This document shows positions 53,288-63,252 of a DNA stretch of 64,000 nt, piece by piece (position 1 is the first letter of the stretch; every line of letters begins with the position of its first letter). Under the pieces are notes generated by a model. It saw only the letters and a list, made by a program, of their open reading frames with translations. It was not told where the DNA came from and searched no databases. Position numbers and translations under genes: made by a program. This stretch comes from Crocinitomicaceae bacterium. GTDB lineage: Bacteria; Bacteroidota; Bacteroidia; Flavobacteriales_D; Crocinitomicaceae. The stretch is from assembly GCA_016708105.1 (NCBI GenBank), contig JADJGJ010000001.1, positions 868,001-932,000 of the forward strand, read 5' to 3'.

Positions 53288-54828
53288 TACCAGTCAATCG
53301 GAAAATAATCTTTGAGGAATTTTCCGCACCAGTGTTTTCCTGTATTGATGCCATCAAAAAGCGGATCACAAACGCGAGCAGCCCCATCAACAATATCTAG
53401 CGGAGGTTGGAAATCGTGTACATCTTGTTTGTGTTTTGAAAGTTCAGCAGGGTCTTCATCGGTTACCCAACCGGTGTCAACGGCGTTCATGAAAATACCT
53501 TCTTCTGCCATGCTTGCAGCGCCGGTATGTGTCATCATGTTGAGCGCTGCTTTTGCCATATTGGTATGCGGATGCCGGTCTGATTTTTTGAACCGGTGAA
53601 ATTTTCCTTCCATCGCTGATACATTGATGATGTGTTTTTTTCCGGTATAATCTTTTTTCATCAAATCAATCAAGCGGTTGATAAGTACGAATGGAGCAAC
53701 AGAATTTACCAATTGCACTTCTATCATTTCGGCTGTTTCAATTTCTCCTAAACGCAGTCTCCAGCTATTGGTTTTTCTCAAATCAACTTGTTGTAAATCG
53801 GCATCCAATTTCCCTTCAGGAAAAACTTCTTCTGCTCTGAGTGATTGATCAAACTGGTAAGGAATTTGTGATAATTGTGCTGATGCGCGTATGCCAATGC
53901 CGGGTTCAGTGCCATGCCAGGTAACAGCTAACGAGTGATGATCTGCGGTATCTGTATGATGATGTCCGCTGATTTCAGTCACACATTTTTTATATCCTGA
54001 CAACAAATCCTGTACTTCTTTACTGTGATTTTCATAAGGCATATTTTCCATCTCCATCAAGTGTTTGTAAAAACCTGATGGGCGCCGCACTGTTTGTGCA
54101 GCATTATTGATGATGATGTCCAAGCGATGATAATTTTGCTTGAACCATTGTGCAAATAATTCTACACTGGGAATATGTCTCAGATCTAATCCATGAACTT
54201 TCAGACGGTGACCCCAAACATGAAAATCTTCTTCCTTTGAAAAGCGCAAAGCTGAATCGGCAGGGAAACGTGTTGTAGCCACCACAGTTGCTCCGGCACG
54301 CAATAGCATGAGGGTTGCATGATATCCTATTTTAAGTCGCGACCCGGTAATGAGAGCAACTTGTCCTGTGAGATCTGTAGTTTGAAATCTTTTCAGATAA
54401 TTCAAATCACCACATTTTTCACACATGCTGTCATAGAAATGATGGAGTTCATCATACTCTGTTTTACACACGTAACAATTGCGCGGGGCAGAAAGTTTTT
54501 TCTTTTCTTTTACTTGTTCTTCAGTAATTCCGCTCAAAAGTTTGGGTGCAACAAAAACCGGAGTTTCACGCGCAACACGAATGGCCGCTTTTGCTCTTTC
54601 TTTGCGATCACTTAAAATATTTGCTTGCTTACGCGTGAACTTTACTGCCTTGTTTCTTTTTTTGATTTCTTTTTTGTCCGGTCGGGTGAGTTGACCTGCT
54701 ACTTTCATCAATGCTACACGTTGTTCATCACTTAACTGAGTCAGCTGATCACCATTTTCAAGGAGGTACTCTAACAACGCAATGGTTGCATTGATCTCTT
54801 CTTCATGTATTTTTCTTGGTTGACTCAT
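53287..54828 (-). CDS. SDR-type Rossmann protein with N-terminal zinc ribbon and no catalytic Tyr
   Basis: 513 residues from ATG 54828. The first 110 residues are charged and helical, then a CYVC..CEKC zinc-ribbon-like pair at about 118-140. The SDR domain starts at about 160 (GQVALITGSRLKIGYHATLM), with IIINNAAQTVRRP and NVSAMEG. The usual YxxxK reads TNMAK (HPHTNMAKAALNMMTHTG) at about residue 421, so the Tyr is replaced by Thr while the Lys remains. It may bind NAD(P) without normal dehydrogenase chemistry. It is translationally coupled to truA. Confidence 0.82.
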   Translation of the reverse strand: MSQPRKIHEEEINATIALLEYLLENGDQLTQLSDEQRVALMKVAGQLTRPDKKEIKKRNKAVKFTRKQANILSDRKERAKAAIRVARETPVFVAPKLLSGITEEQVKEKKKLSAPRNCYVCKTEYDELHHFYDSMCEKCGDLNYLKRFQTTDLTGQVALITGSRLKIGYHATLMLLRAGATVVATTRFPADSALRFSKEEDFHVWGHRLKVHGLDLRHIPSVELFAQWFKQNYHRLDIIINNAAQTVRRPSGFYKHLMEMENMPYENHSKEVQDLLSGYKKCVTEISGHHHTDTADHHSLAVTWHGTEPGIGIRASAQLSQIPYQFDQSLRAEEVFPEGKLDADLQQVDLRKTNSWRLRLGEIETAEMIEVQLVNSVAPFVLINRLIDLMKKDYTGKKHIINVSAMEGKFHRFKKSDRHPHTNMAKAALNMMTHTGAASMAEEGIFMNAVDTGWVTDEDPAELSKHKQDVHDFQPPLDIVDGAARVCDPLFDGINTGKHWCGKFLKDYFPIDW

Positions 54829-54838
54829 TGGAACCATT

Positions 54839-55387
54839 TCAATTCATTGGAACGAAAATCATTTCTTCAATTTGGTTCAACATTGTGATGCTACCGCCTT
54901 GTATTTTTGCTTCAAATTTTTTAGGATCCCATTGCGTATAAACTTCCCATGCAGTGAAGCCGGCAGCTTTTGCATCGGCAGATGACATCATAGAAAGATC
55001 AATTACTTCATTGAAAAAATCTTCTTGTTTGGGAATTAGTTCAAAGCTCAGATTTTCTCCTTCAATGATGATATTTTGCATTGGTAATACAAAAAATCCG
55101 GCGGCATATTCTGTGCGGTCTGCATCAAATAAATCAGTGACGCCATAATATCTTCCACTATACGTATCATCACTGTTTTTATTCAGAATGATATAGTGGT
55201 TATGAATCAGATCAAGTGAATTGTAAGGGTTGACATATTCATACGTTCCGGTATGATCAGCAACCGGAGCAACTGTCTGTGCTGTATCTGTTTTTATTGA
55301 ATCAGTTTTTTCAGTGGTTGTGGTATCTGATCCACCTGAACATGAAAACATGATTGCGGCAGTTGATATGAGCAGAATTTTGTACAT
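54839..55387 (-). CDS. Hypothetical lipoprotein
   Basis: 182 residues from ATG 55387 (a longer frame lacks a signal peptide). Lipobox MYKILLISTAAIMFSC, then a low-complexity Thr/Ser/Asp linker, then a beta-rich domain (HTGTYEYVNPYNSLDLIHNH, YSGRYYGVTDLFDADRTEYA). Function not recognised. It lies 11 bases before the SDR gene and may be in the same transcript. Confidence 0.7.
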   Translation of the reverse strand: MYKILLISTAAIMFSCSGGSDTTTTEKTDSIKTDTAQTVAPVADHTGTYEYVNPYNSLDLIHNHYIILNKNSDDTYSGRYYGVTDLFDADRTEYAAGFFVLPMQNIIIEGENLSFELIPKQEDFFNEVIDLSMMSSADAKAAGFTAWEVYTQWDPKKFEAKIQGGSITMLNQIEEMIFVPMN

Positions 55388-55518
55388 AAATATTTTGATT
55401 AGGTTTTTAGTGAATACAAATTTAAGACAAACCAATCAATTGATGACTGACATCATCTAATGCAGCATGGATAGGATTTTAGCTATTGATTACAGGACGA
55501 TAAGCAGTGATTTATTTA

Positions 55519-57420
55519 CTAATCTTCAGCCAGAACAATAATGTAGTCATCCACGGTGAATGTGACTGATTTTGATTTATCAGGATTCATGTGTACGCCA
55601 AAATTGTGTTCTGAACTTTGGGCCTCTGCTGTAATTCGATATCCAATTACAGTTTCATTCAATTCAGTGCAACTTGCTGCTACGGTGTAGAAATTAACAG
55701 AAATACCCGGTTTAATATAACGATTTACAGGCTTGAGATAAATTTCAGAACCTTCAGCTTCAAAAAGAACATCGTACACTTTTTTGAGTTCTTTGTTTTC
55801 ACTCAACTGAGATAACATGAGTGAAATTAGATTGTCGCTGACAATAAAATCATCTGCTTTGGCTACAACGCCTAGTTCACGATTCTGAATATCCAACATT
55901 TCAGAAACAATCGCATAGTCTTTATTTGCCTGCTCACTCAGATTGCGCAAATGAAGAAGACAAATTAGTGTTTTTGCATCACTTTCCTGAATGTCAATAT
56001 GTGTATAGCTGAGCAAAATGATGTGATTGTAGGTTTCAGTTTTTAAATCAATCAGTGTTTTAGAATCGTTGATATCTCCTTCAATATGCCTGATGGATTG
56101 GCGAGACAAATTCTCTTGCAAGTCTTTTAAATCATCAGCAAAATCAACTCCCTCTGAAACAATGAGTACTTCAGATCCTTTGGCCACATAATTGTCAAGT
56201 TCTTCAATGATACGTTTTCCTTTTTGGTTCCAGCCAAGTATTAGGGTACGTTCAATTTCAGGTTCACTTGGCGCCTGACGTTGGAATGAATCAACTGAAA
56301 TTTTATAATCTGTTTTACCGCTAAGCACTACCGTATCATCATCTTCAGAAATTGCGATAACCTGATCACCTTGCTGATAAACATAGTCCATAGCAGGATT
56401 CATCAGTACATTTTCATCTTTCGTAAACACACCTAACACAGCTGAAGTCTCATACATCAGGATAGATTCTTTATAAGTTTTGCCAATCAATTTTGGTTCA
56501 TCCTGAAAATAAATTTCATCCCCTTCAAATTGTAAGAGATCACTGTACACAACACTCAAACCTGATTGTCTGCAAGTTTGTGCGGTAATGCGTGAAATAA
56601 GATCAGATGAGAGAACGAATATGGTTTCATCATTACCAACCAATTCTGCCGCTTCCATGTTTTTTGGATCTTTTAATTCTGCCACAATGTGGTAAGCATC
56701 TTTTTTGCGATTTTTTCCGTTTGTAATGGCAAGTACGGATTTAATTACATAGGTGTCCGTATTTTCTTCTTCACCGGCAAGTACAATGATTGAACGCGCT
56801 TCATTAGGTGATACTACTTCAATTGCGTTTGATGATAAGGGAGAACCGCTGCGCACAATAATACGTGTGTTTTTTAGATTGGGAATGCGTTGTCTGATTT
56901 CATCATCCATTTCTACTTTGTCACGGTTAGCAAGTATGACAATGCTTGGTCTTTTTTGGTTTGAGTTGGCTTCAATCACTTCAGTCAGAATAGAAAATAT
57001 TTTTTCAGACCAACCTAAAATGAGTGTGTGATTGCTTTCCAGAACTTTGGATTTCCCTTTTTTTAATTCGCCCAACTTGGCATCAATGCCTGATGAAATG
57101 GTACCAATTAAAATAGAGAGTAAGAAGAGAGATCCAAGTGTTGCTACGAAACGCACTGCGCGGAAAGCCCAGCCTACATCACCTGCCATGGCTCCCTGAT
57201 CTAAGGTTGACATCAGAATTTGCCACGCACCTTCAACAAAACCTAATCCCTGTTGATCATCCGGTGTTCCTTTGATACCTGCAATGGCAATGACAATACC
57301 CAAAATTACAACAACGAAGAAGGAGAGAATAGCCAGCCATTTGATAACACCCATTGGGCCTCTTGACATGGTGTTCTCAAAATAGTAACGAATGCGTTGT
57401 TTCAAAGGATATTTAGCCAT
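55519..57420 (-). CDS. CASTOR/POLLUX-like ion channel with RCK-type domains
   Basis: 633 residues. Two N-terminal helices (about 25-47 and 86-110) bracket a short pore loop; the rest is two Rossmann-type regulatory domains (LILGWSEKIFSILTEVIEAN near 130 and TLILGWNQKGKRIIEEL near 390). This is the layout of the CASTOR/POLLUX family of plant nuclear cation channels and their bacterial homologues. The selectivity filter is not a GYG motif. Likely a Ca or K channel opened by a cytosolic ligand. Monocistronic. Confidence 0.85.
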   Translation of the reverse strand: MAKYPLKQRIRYYFENTMSRGPMGVIKWLAILSFFVVVILGIVIAIAGIKGTPDDQQGLGFVEGAWQILMSTLDQGAMAGDVGWAFRAVRFVATLGSLFLLSILIGTISSGIDAKLGELKKGKSKVLESNHTLILGWSEKIFSILTEVIEANSNQKRPSIVILANRDKVEMDDEIRQRIPNLKNTRIIVRSGSPLSSNAIEVVSPNEARSIIVLAGEEENTDTYVIKSVLAITNGKNRKKDAYHIVAELKDPKNMEAAELVGNDETIFVLSSDLISRITAQTCRQSGLSVVYSDLLQFEGDEIYFQDEPKLIGKTYKESILMYETSAVLGVFTKDENVLMNPAMDYVYQQGDQVIAISEDDDTVVLSGKTDYKISVDSFQRQAPSEPEIERTLILGWNQKGKRIIEELDNYVAKGSEVLIVSEGVDFADDLKDLQENLSRQSIRHIEGDINDSKTLIDLKTETYNHIILLSYTHIDIQESDAKTLICLLHLRNLSEQANKDYAIVSEMLDIQNRELGVVAKADDFIVSDNLISLMLSQLSENKELKKVYDVLFEAEGSEIYLKPVNRYIKPGISVNFYTVAASCTELNETVIGYRITAEAQSSEHNFGVHMNPDKSKSVTFTVDDYIIVLAED

Positions 57421-57502
57421 ACTTCTGATTTTCTGTCTTCAAATTTGCAATTTTTTTCGCTGATTCACAGTCTTATCATGCTAAATATCTCATGATCTGA
57501 AA

Positions 57503-59962
57503 TCAGAATTTGATGCTGTACTGAAAGACAATACTTCGCATTTGCTCTATTTTCAACGGACGCAGAGAGAATGTTGTGTTCAGAATGTTCTTGCCAACCA
57601 AAGCAAATTTATGTTGAATATTTTTTCCAATGGCATACGAAATTCGCAAATCATGTATGTAACTTCCGGTATTATGCTCTTTGTAAAAATCACTGAAATA
57701 AATAGGCTGAATGGTGCCTCCTGTATTTTGTGTCACGGTTTCAAAATCAGAAATTGCTTTGTCAAGATTTTCCATTTTACTGAAATATTTGATCGTATAT
57801 CCAATTGAGAATCCGTAAAAATTTAATTCAACATCTGCTTTAAAGGTATGTCTGAAACGATACTTCAAAATATTTGTTGTAGTATCTTGACTGGTTTCTC
57901 TGAAGCTGAAATTGGTTGGATCAATGGGGTTGAAATCTTGGGCAAATACCAAATCAGGCTCTAGTGTAATTGGATTAATATAGTTGTATCCAACTGTGGT
58001 TACAAAATCAACATGTTTTCCAATTTTCCCCATGCCGTTGAGGGTAATATCAAATCCGGTGACTTGTGATCTTCCGGTGTTGAGGAATTTAAATCCGGCA
58101 ACGGGGCCGCCATCAAGCATTCCATACGTTGGATCCCAGAAACCAAATAAATATTCAATGGTATTTTCATATTGTTGAATGAATGCGGCAATGTCAAGTT
58201 GAGCGAGATATTTTCCAATTTTAATTCCTTGGTTAATTCCTACCTCTGCATTCCAGCTTTCTTCAGGTTTGAGATCAGGATTTTCATAAACCCCAAATGA
58301 ACCAACGGCGGTGCGTATATAGCGTTCAGTAATGGTTGGAAAACGATAGCCCTGCCCATACGACGCTCTTAAAAAAGTTGCCTGACTCAGTTTTAAATTA
58401 ACTCCTGCTCTAAATATTGGATTCCATGCCGTAATCGTATCGTTGAGTTTATAGTATTCTCCTCTTGCTCCTAATGAAAAATTAAGTACATCTTTCATCT
58501 CTTTTTGTATTTCAGCATAACCAGATAAATTAAAAAGATAATTCGTAGGATCTCCGTTTGAACCGCCGTAAATTAACGCATACGAATTGTTGTATTGTGA
58601 AGTAACACCACCAATAAAATCAAATGAGCGATCTTTTAAAAAATTAAATTCTTTTTTGAATTGGTAATCGGCATAATATACTTGTGATTGGTTTGACTGA
58701 TTCATAGACATTTTATTATCAGCTGAAAGATATCGCATACGCAAACTGTGTCTCACACCAATTTTAGAATGGAAAGTGACAAAGGGATCAATATTATAAA
58801 TGAGCTGTTCTTGCAATAAAACCGCACCGGGGTATGCTCTGAAAATTCCCGTTGAATCATCTAGCCAAGCAAGTACCATGTTGGTGTTTTGGTACATGAA
58901 GTTTCCATTAATTCCATACTGCAATCCTTTAAACCTAACTGAACGTTGCCGAAGATTAAAATTGAGCCGATATTTTTCTGATCTCATCTGTTCGTTAGTA
59001 AATTCTTCCGTTATTGTATCTACAACTTCAGGTCCTTTTATTGGGCCACCAATATAACCGTGGTCTAAATTCAGGTTGCCGCCAATTACCAAATCTGTAT
59101 TTTTTTTGATGATACGACTGTGTAAAAAATTTACTCCGTGAATGTAAGGATAGTCACTCCACCATTGAGCAGAATCATCGTCAGGTATTGAATAAAAACC
59201 AGAATACACATTGATTTTTGTCATGGGTTTTTCTTTTGGATACGCCGTGCGAATATGAATAGCTCCGCTAAGCGCAGATGATCCTGAAAGCACAGATGAA
59301 GCTCCTTTTGTAACTTCAATTTGTTCAATATTTTCAACCGGAACAAATCCCCACTCCGGTCTTCCGGCATCACCGGATAACATAGGCATGTCATCAACTA
59401 ATACTGCAACTTTACTTCCAACACCAAAAGTGAAACCGCTTCCTCCGCGTATTTGCGGTTCTCCATCCATGATATTTAGTCCCGGTGTTTGATCTAAAAT
59501 GGTTTCTATGCTGCGTGTATTTTTATTGTCAATGATAGATGGTTTAATCACCTGCATAGAAAATGTTAATTCTTCAATGGGCTGATCAAATTTGCCAACA
59601 ATGATTTCAACTTTATCTAGTGTTTTTGGATACATGGAGATGTTTAATTCTTTCTTTTCATTTGCTCCAACTTCAACAGCAATGGTATCATTCAACATGC
59701 CGGTGAATTTTACAATGATTTCATGTTGACCTGCATCTATGTCTATTTTATAATTGCCGTCAATATCTGTCACGGCGCCAACTGATGGATCTTTTTTCAA
59801 AATAACATAAGCACCAATGAGCGGTTCATTTGTATTCCCATCAATCACTTTTCCAAAAATTTGTGATTGGCTGAATGCATTTGGGGCAAACAATAAAATG
59901 CCTGTCAGCATGATCAGTTTTTGAATGCCGGACATTCGTTGAATACTATAAAATTTAAACAT
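57503..59962 (-). CDS. TonB-dependent receptor with CarboxypepD-reg N-domain
   Basis: 819 residues from ATG 59962; a later ATG at 59935 gives the cleaner signal peptide. Order: signal peptide, CarboxypepD-reg-like domain (IFGKVIDGNTNEPLIGAYVI), plug (IETILDQTPGLNIMDGEPQI, VEVTKGASSVLSGSSALSG region) and a long barrel ending IEQMRSIVFQYSIKF. Not a SusC: no NGVQG-type motif or SusD neighbour. It probably imports a siderophore or other scarce ligand; the ligand is unknown. Confidence 0.9.
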   Translation of the reverse strand: MFKFYSIQRMSGIQKLIMLTGILLFAPNAFSQSQIFGKVIDGNTNEPLIGAYVILKKDPSVGAVTDIDGNYKIDIDAGQHEIIVKFTGMLNDTIAVEVGANEKKELNISMYPKTLDKVEIIVGKFDQPIEELTFSMQVIKPSIIDNKNTRSIETILDQTPGLNIMDGEPQIRGGSGFTFGVGSKVAVLVDDMPMLSGDAGRPEWGFVPVENIEQIEVTKGASSVLSGSSALSGAIHIRTAYPKEKPMTKINVYSGFYSIPDDDSAQWWSDYPYIHGVNFLHSRIIKKNTDLVIGGNLNLDHGYIGGPIKGPEVVDTITEEFTNEQMRSEKYRLNFNLRQRSVRFKGLQYGINGNFMYQNTNMVLAWLDDSTGIFRAYPGAVLLQEQLIYNIDPFVTFHSKIGVRHSLRMRYLSADNKMSMNQSNQSQVYYADYQFKKEFNFLKDRSFDFIGGVTSQYNNSYALIYGGSNGDPTNYLFNLSGYAEIQKEMKDVLNFSLGARGEYYKLNDTITAWNPIFRAGVNLKLSQATFLRASYGQGYRFPTITERYIRTAVGSFGVYENPDLKPEESWNAEVGINQGIKIGKYLAQLDIAAFIQQYENTIEYLFGFWDPTYGMLDGGPVAGFKFLNTGRSQVTGFDITLNGMGKIGKHVDFVTTVGYNYINPITLEPDLVFAQDFNPIDPTNFSFRETSQDTTTNILKYRFRHTFKADVELNFYGFSIGYTIKYFSKMENLDKAISDFETVTQNTGGTIQPIYFSDFYKEHNTGSYIHDLRISYAIGKNIQHKFALVGKNILNTTFSLRPLKIEQMRSIVFQYSIKF

Positions 59963-60021
59963 GGTCAGATGAAAATTTTGAATTAACTCCAATTGAATTT
60001 GATTTTGATCTTTCTCAACTT

Positions 60022-60064
60022 TAAAAAAAAAGCTATTCGCTCAATACAGAACGAATAGCTTTAA
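60022..60064 (-). terminator. Terminator of the Ig-repeat T9SS gene
   Basis: On the minus strand AAAGCTATTCG (60062-60052 read backwards) pairs with CGAATAGCTTT (60039-60029), 11 pairs, followed by a run of T. It lies 14 bases after the stop of the gene ending at 60078. Confidence 0.85.
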
Positions 60065-60077
60065 TAATCTTCAAATA

Positions 60078-61583
60078 TTATAGTTGAATTTTACCGGTGA
60101 TAACTCGGTCTCCTTTGATAATCTGGTAAACAAATACACCAGATAAATTCACAGGGTGTAAAGTGTTTTCAGCGTTCACGAAAGAGGTATACACTTCTTT
60201 ACCATCAAGGGTGAATAATTTGAATGTTGTATTTGAGTCAAAATCACTCAAACTGATTTTTATTCCGTTACTTGTTGAGTAAATGTTGAATTGCAGATTA
60301 TCTTGATCAATACCGGCAGCTGAAGGAACCATGATAGTTACCTCATTTGAAATTTGAATGTCACCTGCAAAATCACTTTCACAAATGATATAATAAGTTC
60401 CTACTGAAGCAAAATTTGGTGTGTAGGTTGTTCCTGTTTCGGGTGTTCCAAAAGAAACATAACCAGAACCGGATGTGGTAGAATATTGCCACTCACGTGA
60501 ACTTGCTGCTGAAGGTGATTCAGTTGCTGTCATGGTTGTACCATTGGTGTTGGCAAGAATGTTTTGAGTTGCAGATGGAGAAATAGTAACCGAATTTGAA
60601 CCCGGATCAGTAACCACAATTTCAACTTCATTAGATGTCACTACTTGTGTTCCAAAATCAACTTCACATACCACATAGTAAATTCCGGCAGCTGCAAAAT
60701 TTGGAGTATAGGTTGTTCCTGTTTCAGGTGTTCCAAATGAAACATAACCAGAACCTGATGTAGTAGAATATTTCCACTCTTGGGTAATTGGACTAACAAC
60801 CGCAGCATTTGGTGTTGCGTTCACGGTAAGTGTTGTACCATTCACACCCATATCAATATTTTGTGTTGCAGATGGTGTAACATCTACCAGCAATGGATTA
60901 TAAATTAATTCCAAGTCATCAATGTACATGGTGCTTCCAACTTCAGCTTGTGTAGAATCTCCTGAGGTAAGAACTACCAGAATGTAGTCAGGCGTATTAT
61001 TATTGAAATAGTTGAACGGCACTGAAAATCTTACCCAAGTGGTGGTTGAAGTGGTTACATTATATCTTGCTTTACCAACCCAGTTTGGTTGTGGAGCAGT
61101 TGCTTCAGGTAATTTTCCGGTTTGGGTATCATCATGCAATAACACTTCTACTTTTCCTTTGTCAGTTGAGGTAGGTGTATATTTAAACCAGCCAACCAAA
61201 CTGTCAGGACGATCCGTGAAAGGGGTATTCCAGTCTGCATTGCTGGTAATAGTAGAAACGTAACCCAATTCAGGATCAAGATCGGCATGTACTTGGCCGT
61301 TTGTCATGATTCCGTTTGGTACAACACCAAATGTTAGAGGCCCATTCACTAATTTTATACAGTAAGTTCCAGAATGAGGAGTACCTGTTTCCTGAAATGC
61401 CACAACAGGCGCAAAAGTTGTCCATGCATCAGCTGTTTTAAGGGAACTCCATTCAATGGGTTCGTCTTCAGCGCCGGCTACATCTTGCCAAGCTCCTTCA
61501 AAGCCTGGGTTTTCAATTTGTCCTTGGGCAAAAGAAAAGCCCGAGAGTAACGCAGTTGTTACAATGAGTAAAGTTTTTTTCAT
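60078..61583 (-). CDS. Secreted T9SS protein with two near-identical Ig-like repeats
   Basis: 501 residues. Signal peptide MKKTLLIVTTALLSGFSFAQ; an N-terminal PCMD-like carbohydrate-binding-type domain (NPGFEGAWQDVAGAEDEPIE, SLVGWFKYTPTSTDKGKVEV); two Ig-like repeats of about 80-85 residues each beginning SATQNI and sharing SGSGYVSFGTPETGTTYTPN; a C-terminal sorting domain (LFTLDGKEVYTS, HPVNLSGVFVYQI). Probably a surface or secreted glycan-binding protein. The repeats are close at DNA level too, so they arose recently. Confidence 0.85.
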   Translation of the reverse strand: MKKTLLIVTTALLSGFSFAQGQIENPGFEGAWQDVAGAEDEPIEWSSLKTADAWTTFAPVVAFQETGTPHSGTYCIKLVNGPLTFGVVPNGIMTNGQVHADLDPELGYVSTITSNADWNTPFTDRPDSLVGWFKYTPTSTDKGKVEVLLHDDTQTGKLPEATAPQPNWVGKARYNVTTSTTTWVRFSVPFNYFNNNTPDYILVVLTSGDSTQAEVGSTMYIDDLELIYNPLLVDVTPSATQNIDMGVNGTTLTVNATPNAAVVSPITQEWKYSTTSGSGYVSFGTPETGTTYTPNFAAAGIYYVVCEVDFGTQVVTSNEVEIVVTDPGSNSVTISPSATQNILANTNGTTMTATESPSAASSREWQYSTTSGSGYVSFGTPETGTTYTPNFASVGTYYIICESDFAGDIQISNEVTIMVPSAAGIDQDNLQFNIYSTSNGIKISLSDFDSNTTFKLFTLDGKEVYTSFVNAENTLHPVNLSGVFVYQIIKGDRVITGKIQL

Positions 61584-61610
61584 AGTGTTAAGTTTAGCTT
61601 AAGGTGGAGC

Positions 61611-61641
61611 CAAAAATACGGATTGTTTTGAAAATAGCCAA
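61611..61641 (-). promoter_or_regulatory. Promoter of the Ig-repeat T9SS gene
   Basis: Minus-strand TATTTTTG (61611-61618) matches TAnnTTTG, with TTG at 61639-61641, spacing 20 bases, 28 bases before the start codon. Confidence 0.5.
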
Positions 61642-61682
61642 TTTTAACTGCTTGGCTGCATGTGTTATGCATTCACAGAATA

Positions 61683-62327
61683 TTAGCCTTTCACGCGATT
61701 GCGAAGCGCCAATACAGTATTGAAGGGATTGTCTACGATAAACATGTTGATGATCCATGCCGGAATACTTCCTGCGGGATCACTTAGATATTGATAACGC
61801 ACCACGGTTGTTTCTCCTTTGGTAGTGAGTTTCCAGAACCCTTTGCCTCGTGTCATGCGAACATACCCTTCTTCTTTTGCCTTATATTTTGAACAAACAT
61901 CCAAATTAATGGTGGTTATTTTTTCTGTCTCATTATGTTCAACTGTAATATGACATTCACCATCACGGTCATCTGATGGCCAAGGAATATCAAGTTTTGA
62001 ATAACAATAATATTCTGTATCACTCACTTTTTTGCAGAGTTGTGATTCAATAATATCAGGATACCATTCAGGATATTTTACTACATCAATCAAGGTGCTA
62101 TAAATGGTTGATCGCTTTGCTTTGAAGACAGAGATTACTTTGAACTCTTCCACGTCCCAACCATCTACTTCACGGGTGTACACTTTGATACCATCTTCAT
62201 CTTTTGCCAGTTCCCAATCGGTATCAGCAAAAAGTGCATGACTGAACAGCATGCAAAGGAAGAATGAATAACTATTTATTTTCTTCCAAAATCGGCGGGA
62301 ATTTCTCCCCAGACTTTTGTTTCCCAT
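61683..62327 (-). CDS. START/SRPBCC-domain secreted protein
   Basis: 214 residues from ATG 62327, which overlaps the RNase H gene by 52 bases. A hydrophobic stretch (SYSFFLCMLFSHALFA) acts as signal peptide; the mature protein has the START-type fold (DTDWELAKDEDGIKVYTREV, YPEWYPDIIESQLCKKVSDT, WKLTTKGETTVVRYQYLSDP). Ligand unknown, probably a lipid. The start is uncertain: a shorter start would lose the signal peptide. It is co-transcribed with the RNase H gene. Confidence 0.75.
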   Translation of the reverse strand: MGNKSLGRNSRRFWKKINSYSFFLCMLFSHALFADTDWELAKDEDGIKVYTREVDGWDVEEFKVISVFKAKRSTIYSTLIDVVKYPEWYPDIIESQLCKKVSDTEYYCYSKLDIPWPSDDRDGECHITVEHNETEKITTINLDVCSKYKAKEEGYVRMTRGKGFWKLTTKGETTVVRYQYLSDPAGSIPAWIINMFIVDNPFNTVLALRNRVKG

Positions 62328-63094
62328 TTCAGAATTTTATTTTGATATGTATTTTCTCTCAACCATTTTTCAGCTCTATGAATCAAGTTCATCACATCTG
62401 CACCCGGTGTTTTGTTGGTCAGACATTTTTTTATTTTAACCCATTTCATGGCAATTCTTGAATCAGTATAAACAGGCAGGGTGTGTAATTTTTCATCCCG
62501 TTGTTTACTCAGGTATGCCAATGCGTGTACTAACGCAAGAAATTCTCCAATATTATTTGAGCCGTTTGGATAAGGACCTACACTGAAAACTTTTTCGTTA
62601 TTAAAAGTCCATACTCCTTGATATTCAAATTGACCTTTGTTATTGCACGCAGCATCTACACATAAACTCAGCTCAACGGGTTTGCCAATTTTTTCTAATT
62701 CTTCAGGGCTGAGATTTTTTGTTTTTTTAAAATTTCCTTCGCGGTATTTTTCAGGGCCTTCTAGAAAAGCTTTTTCGGCAAGTGCTCTGCTTCCAAAAGT
62801 TTTGTAAAGTGCTTTAGGGAATCCCGAGATAGATTTTTGAGCTTGTGTCCAGTCTTCATAAATTCCCGGTTTGAATCCATACCAAACAACATAGAAATAA
62901 TTTTTTTCAGTGCGTTTAGTGTTTTCAAATTTTTCAGGATGCTGCATAGCTTCGCGTGCTTCAGCAAGAGAACCGAAAGATTTAAATTTTGCTGCAGGAT
63001 ATCCTTTGATTTCACGTTGACATGCATCCCAGTTATCATAAATACCGGGTTGATGTCCATCCCATACCACGTAATATTTTTTTGCTTTTGCCAA
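62276..63094 (-). CDS. Ribonuclease H with two N-terminal RHBD (viroplasmin) domains
   Basis: 272 residues. Two hybrid-binding domains in tandem at about 5-48 and 66-108 (KYYVVWDGHQPGIYDNWDAC and FYVVWYGFKPGIYEDWTQAQ), then an RNase H fold with the Asp in LCVDAACNNKG, Glu in NNIGEFLALVHAL, Asp in VYTDSRIAMKWV and a final Asp in IPADFGRK. It degrades RNA in RNA-DNA hybrids. Most bacterial RNase H1 proteins have no or one RHBD; two is less common. Confidence 0.92.
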   Translation of the reverse strand: MAKAKKYYVVWDGHQPGIYDNWDACQREIKGYPAAKFKSFGSLAEAREAMQHPEKFENTKRTEKNYFYVVWYGFKPGIYEDWTQAQKSISGFPKALYKTFGSRALAEKAFLEGPEKYREGNFKKTKNLSPEELEKIGKPVELSLCVDAACNNKGQFEYQGVWTFNNEKVFSVGPYPNGSNNIGEFLALVHALAYLSKQRDEKLHTLPVYTDSRIAMKWVKIKKCLTNKTPGADVMNLIHRAEKWLRENTYQNKILKWETKVWGEIPADFGRK

Positions 63095-63252
63095 GGTTGC
63101 TAAGTTAGGTTATTTGCAATGAGAATATCAAGGGAACGTTTTTGGTTTCTTATAATACTTGCTTAAGTATCATAAAATCAGTAAAATAAAATTTAACAAA
63201 ATTTAAGGAAACAAAAATATTAAAAAATGTTTCCCATGTAAAAATCTGTATA

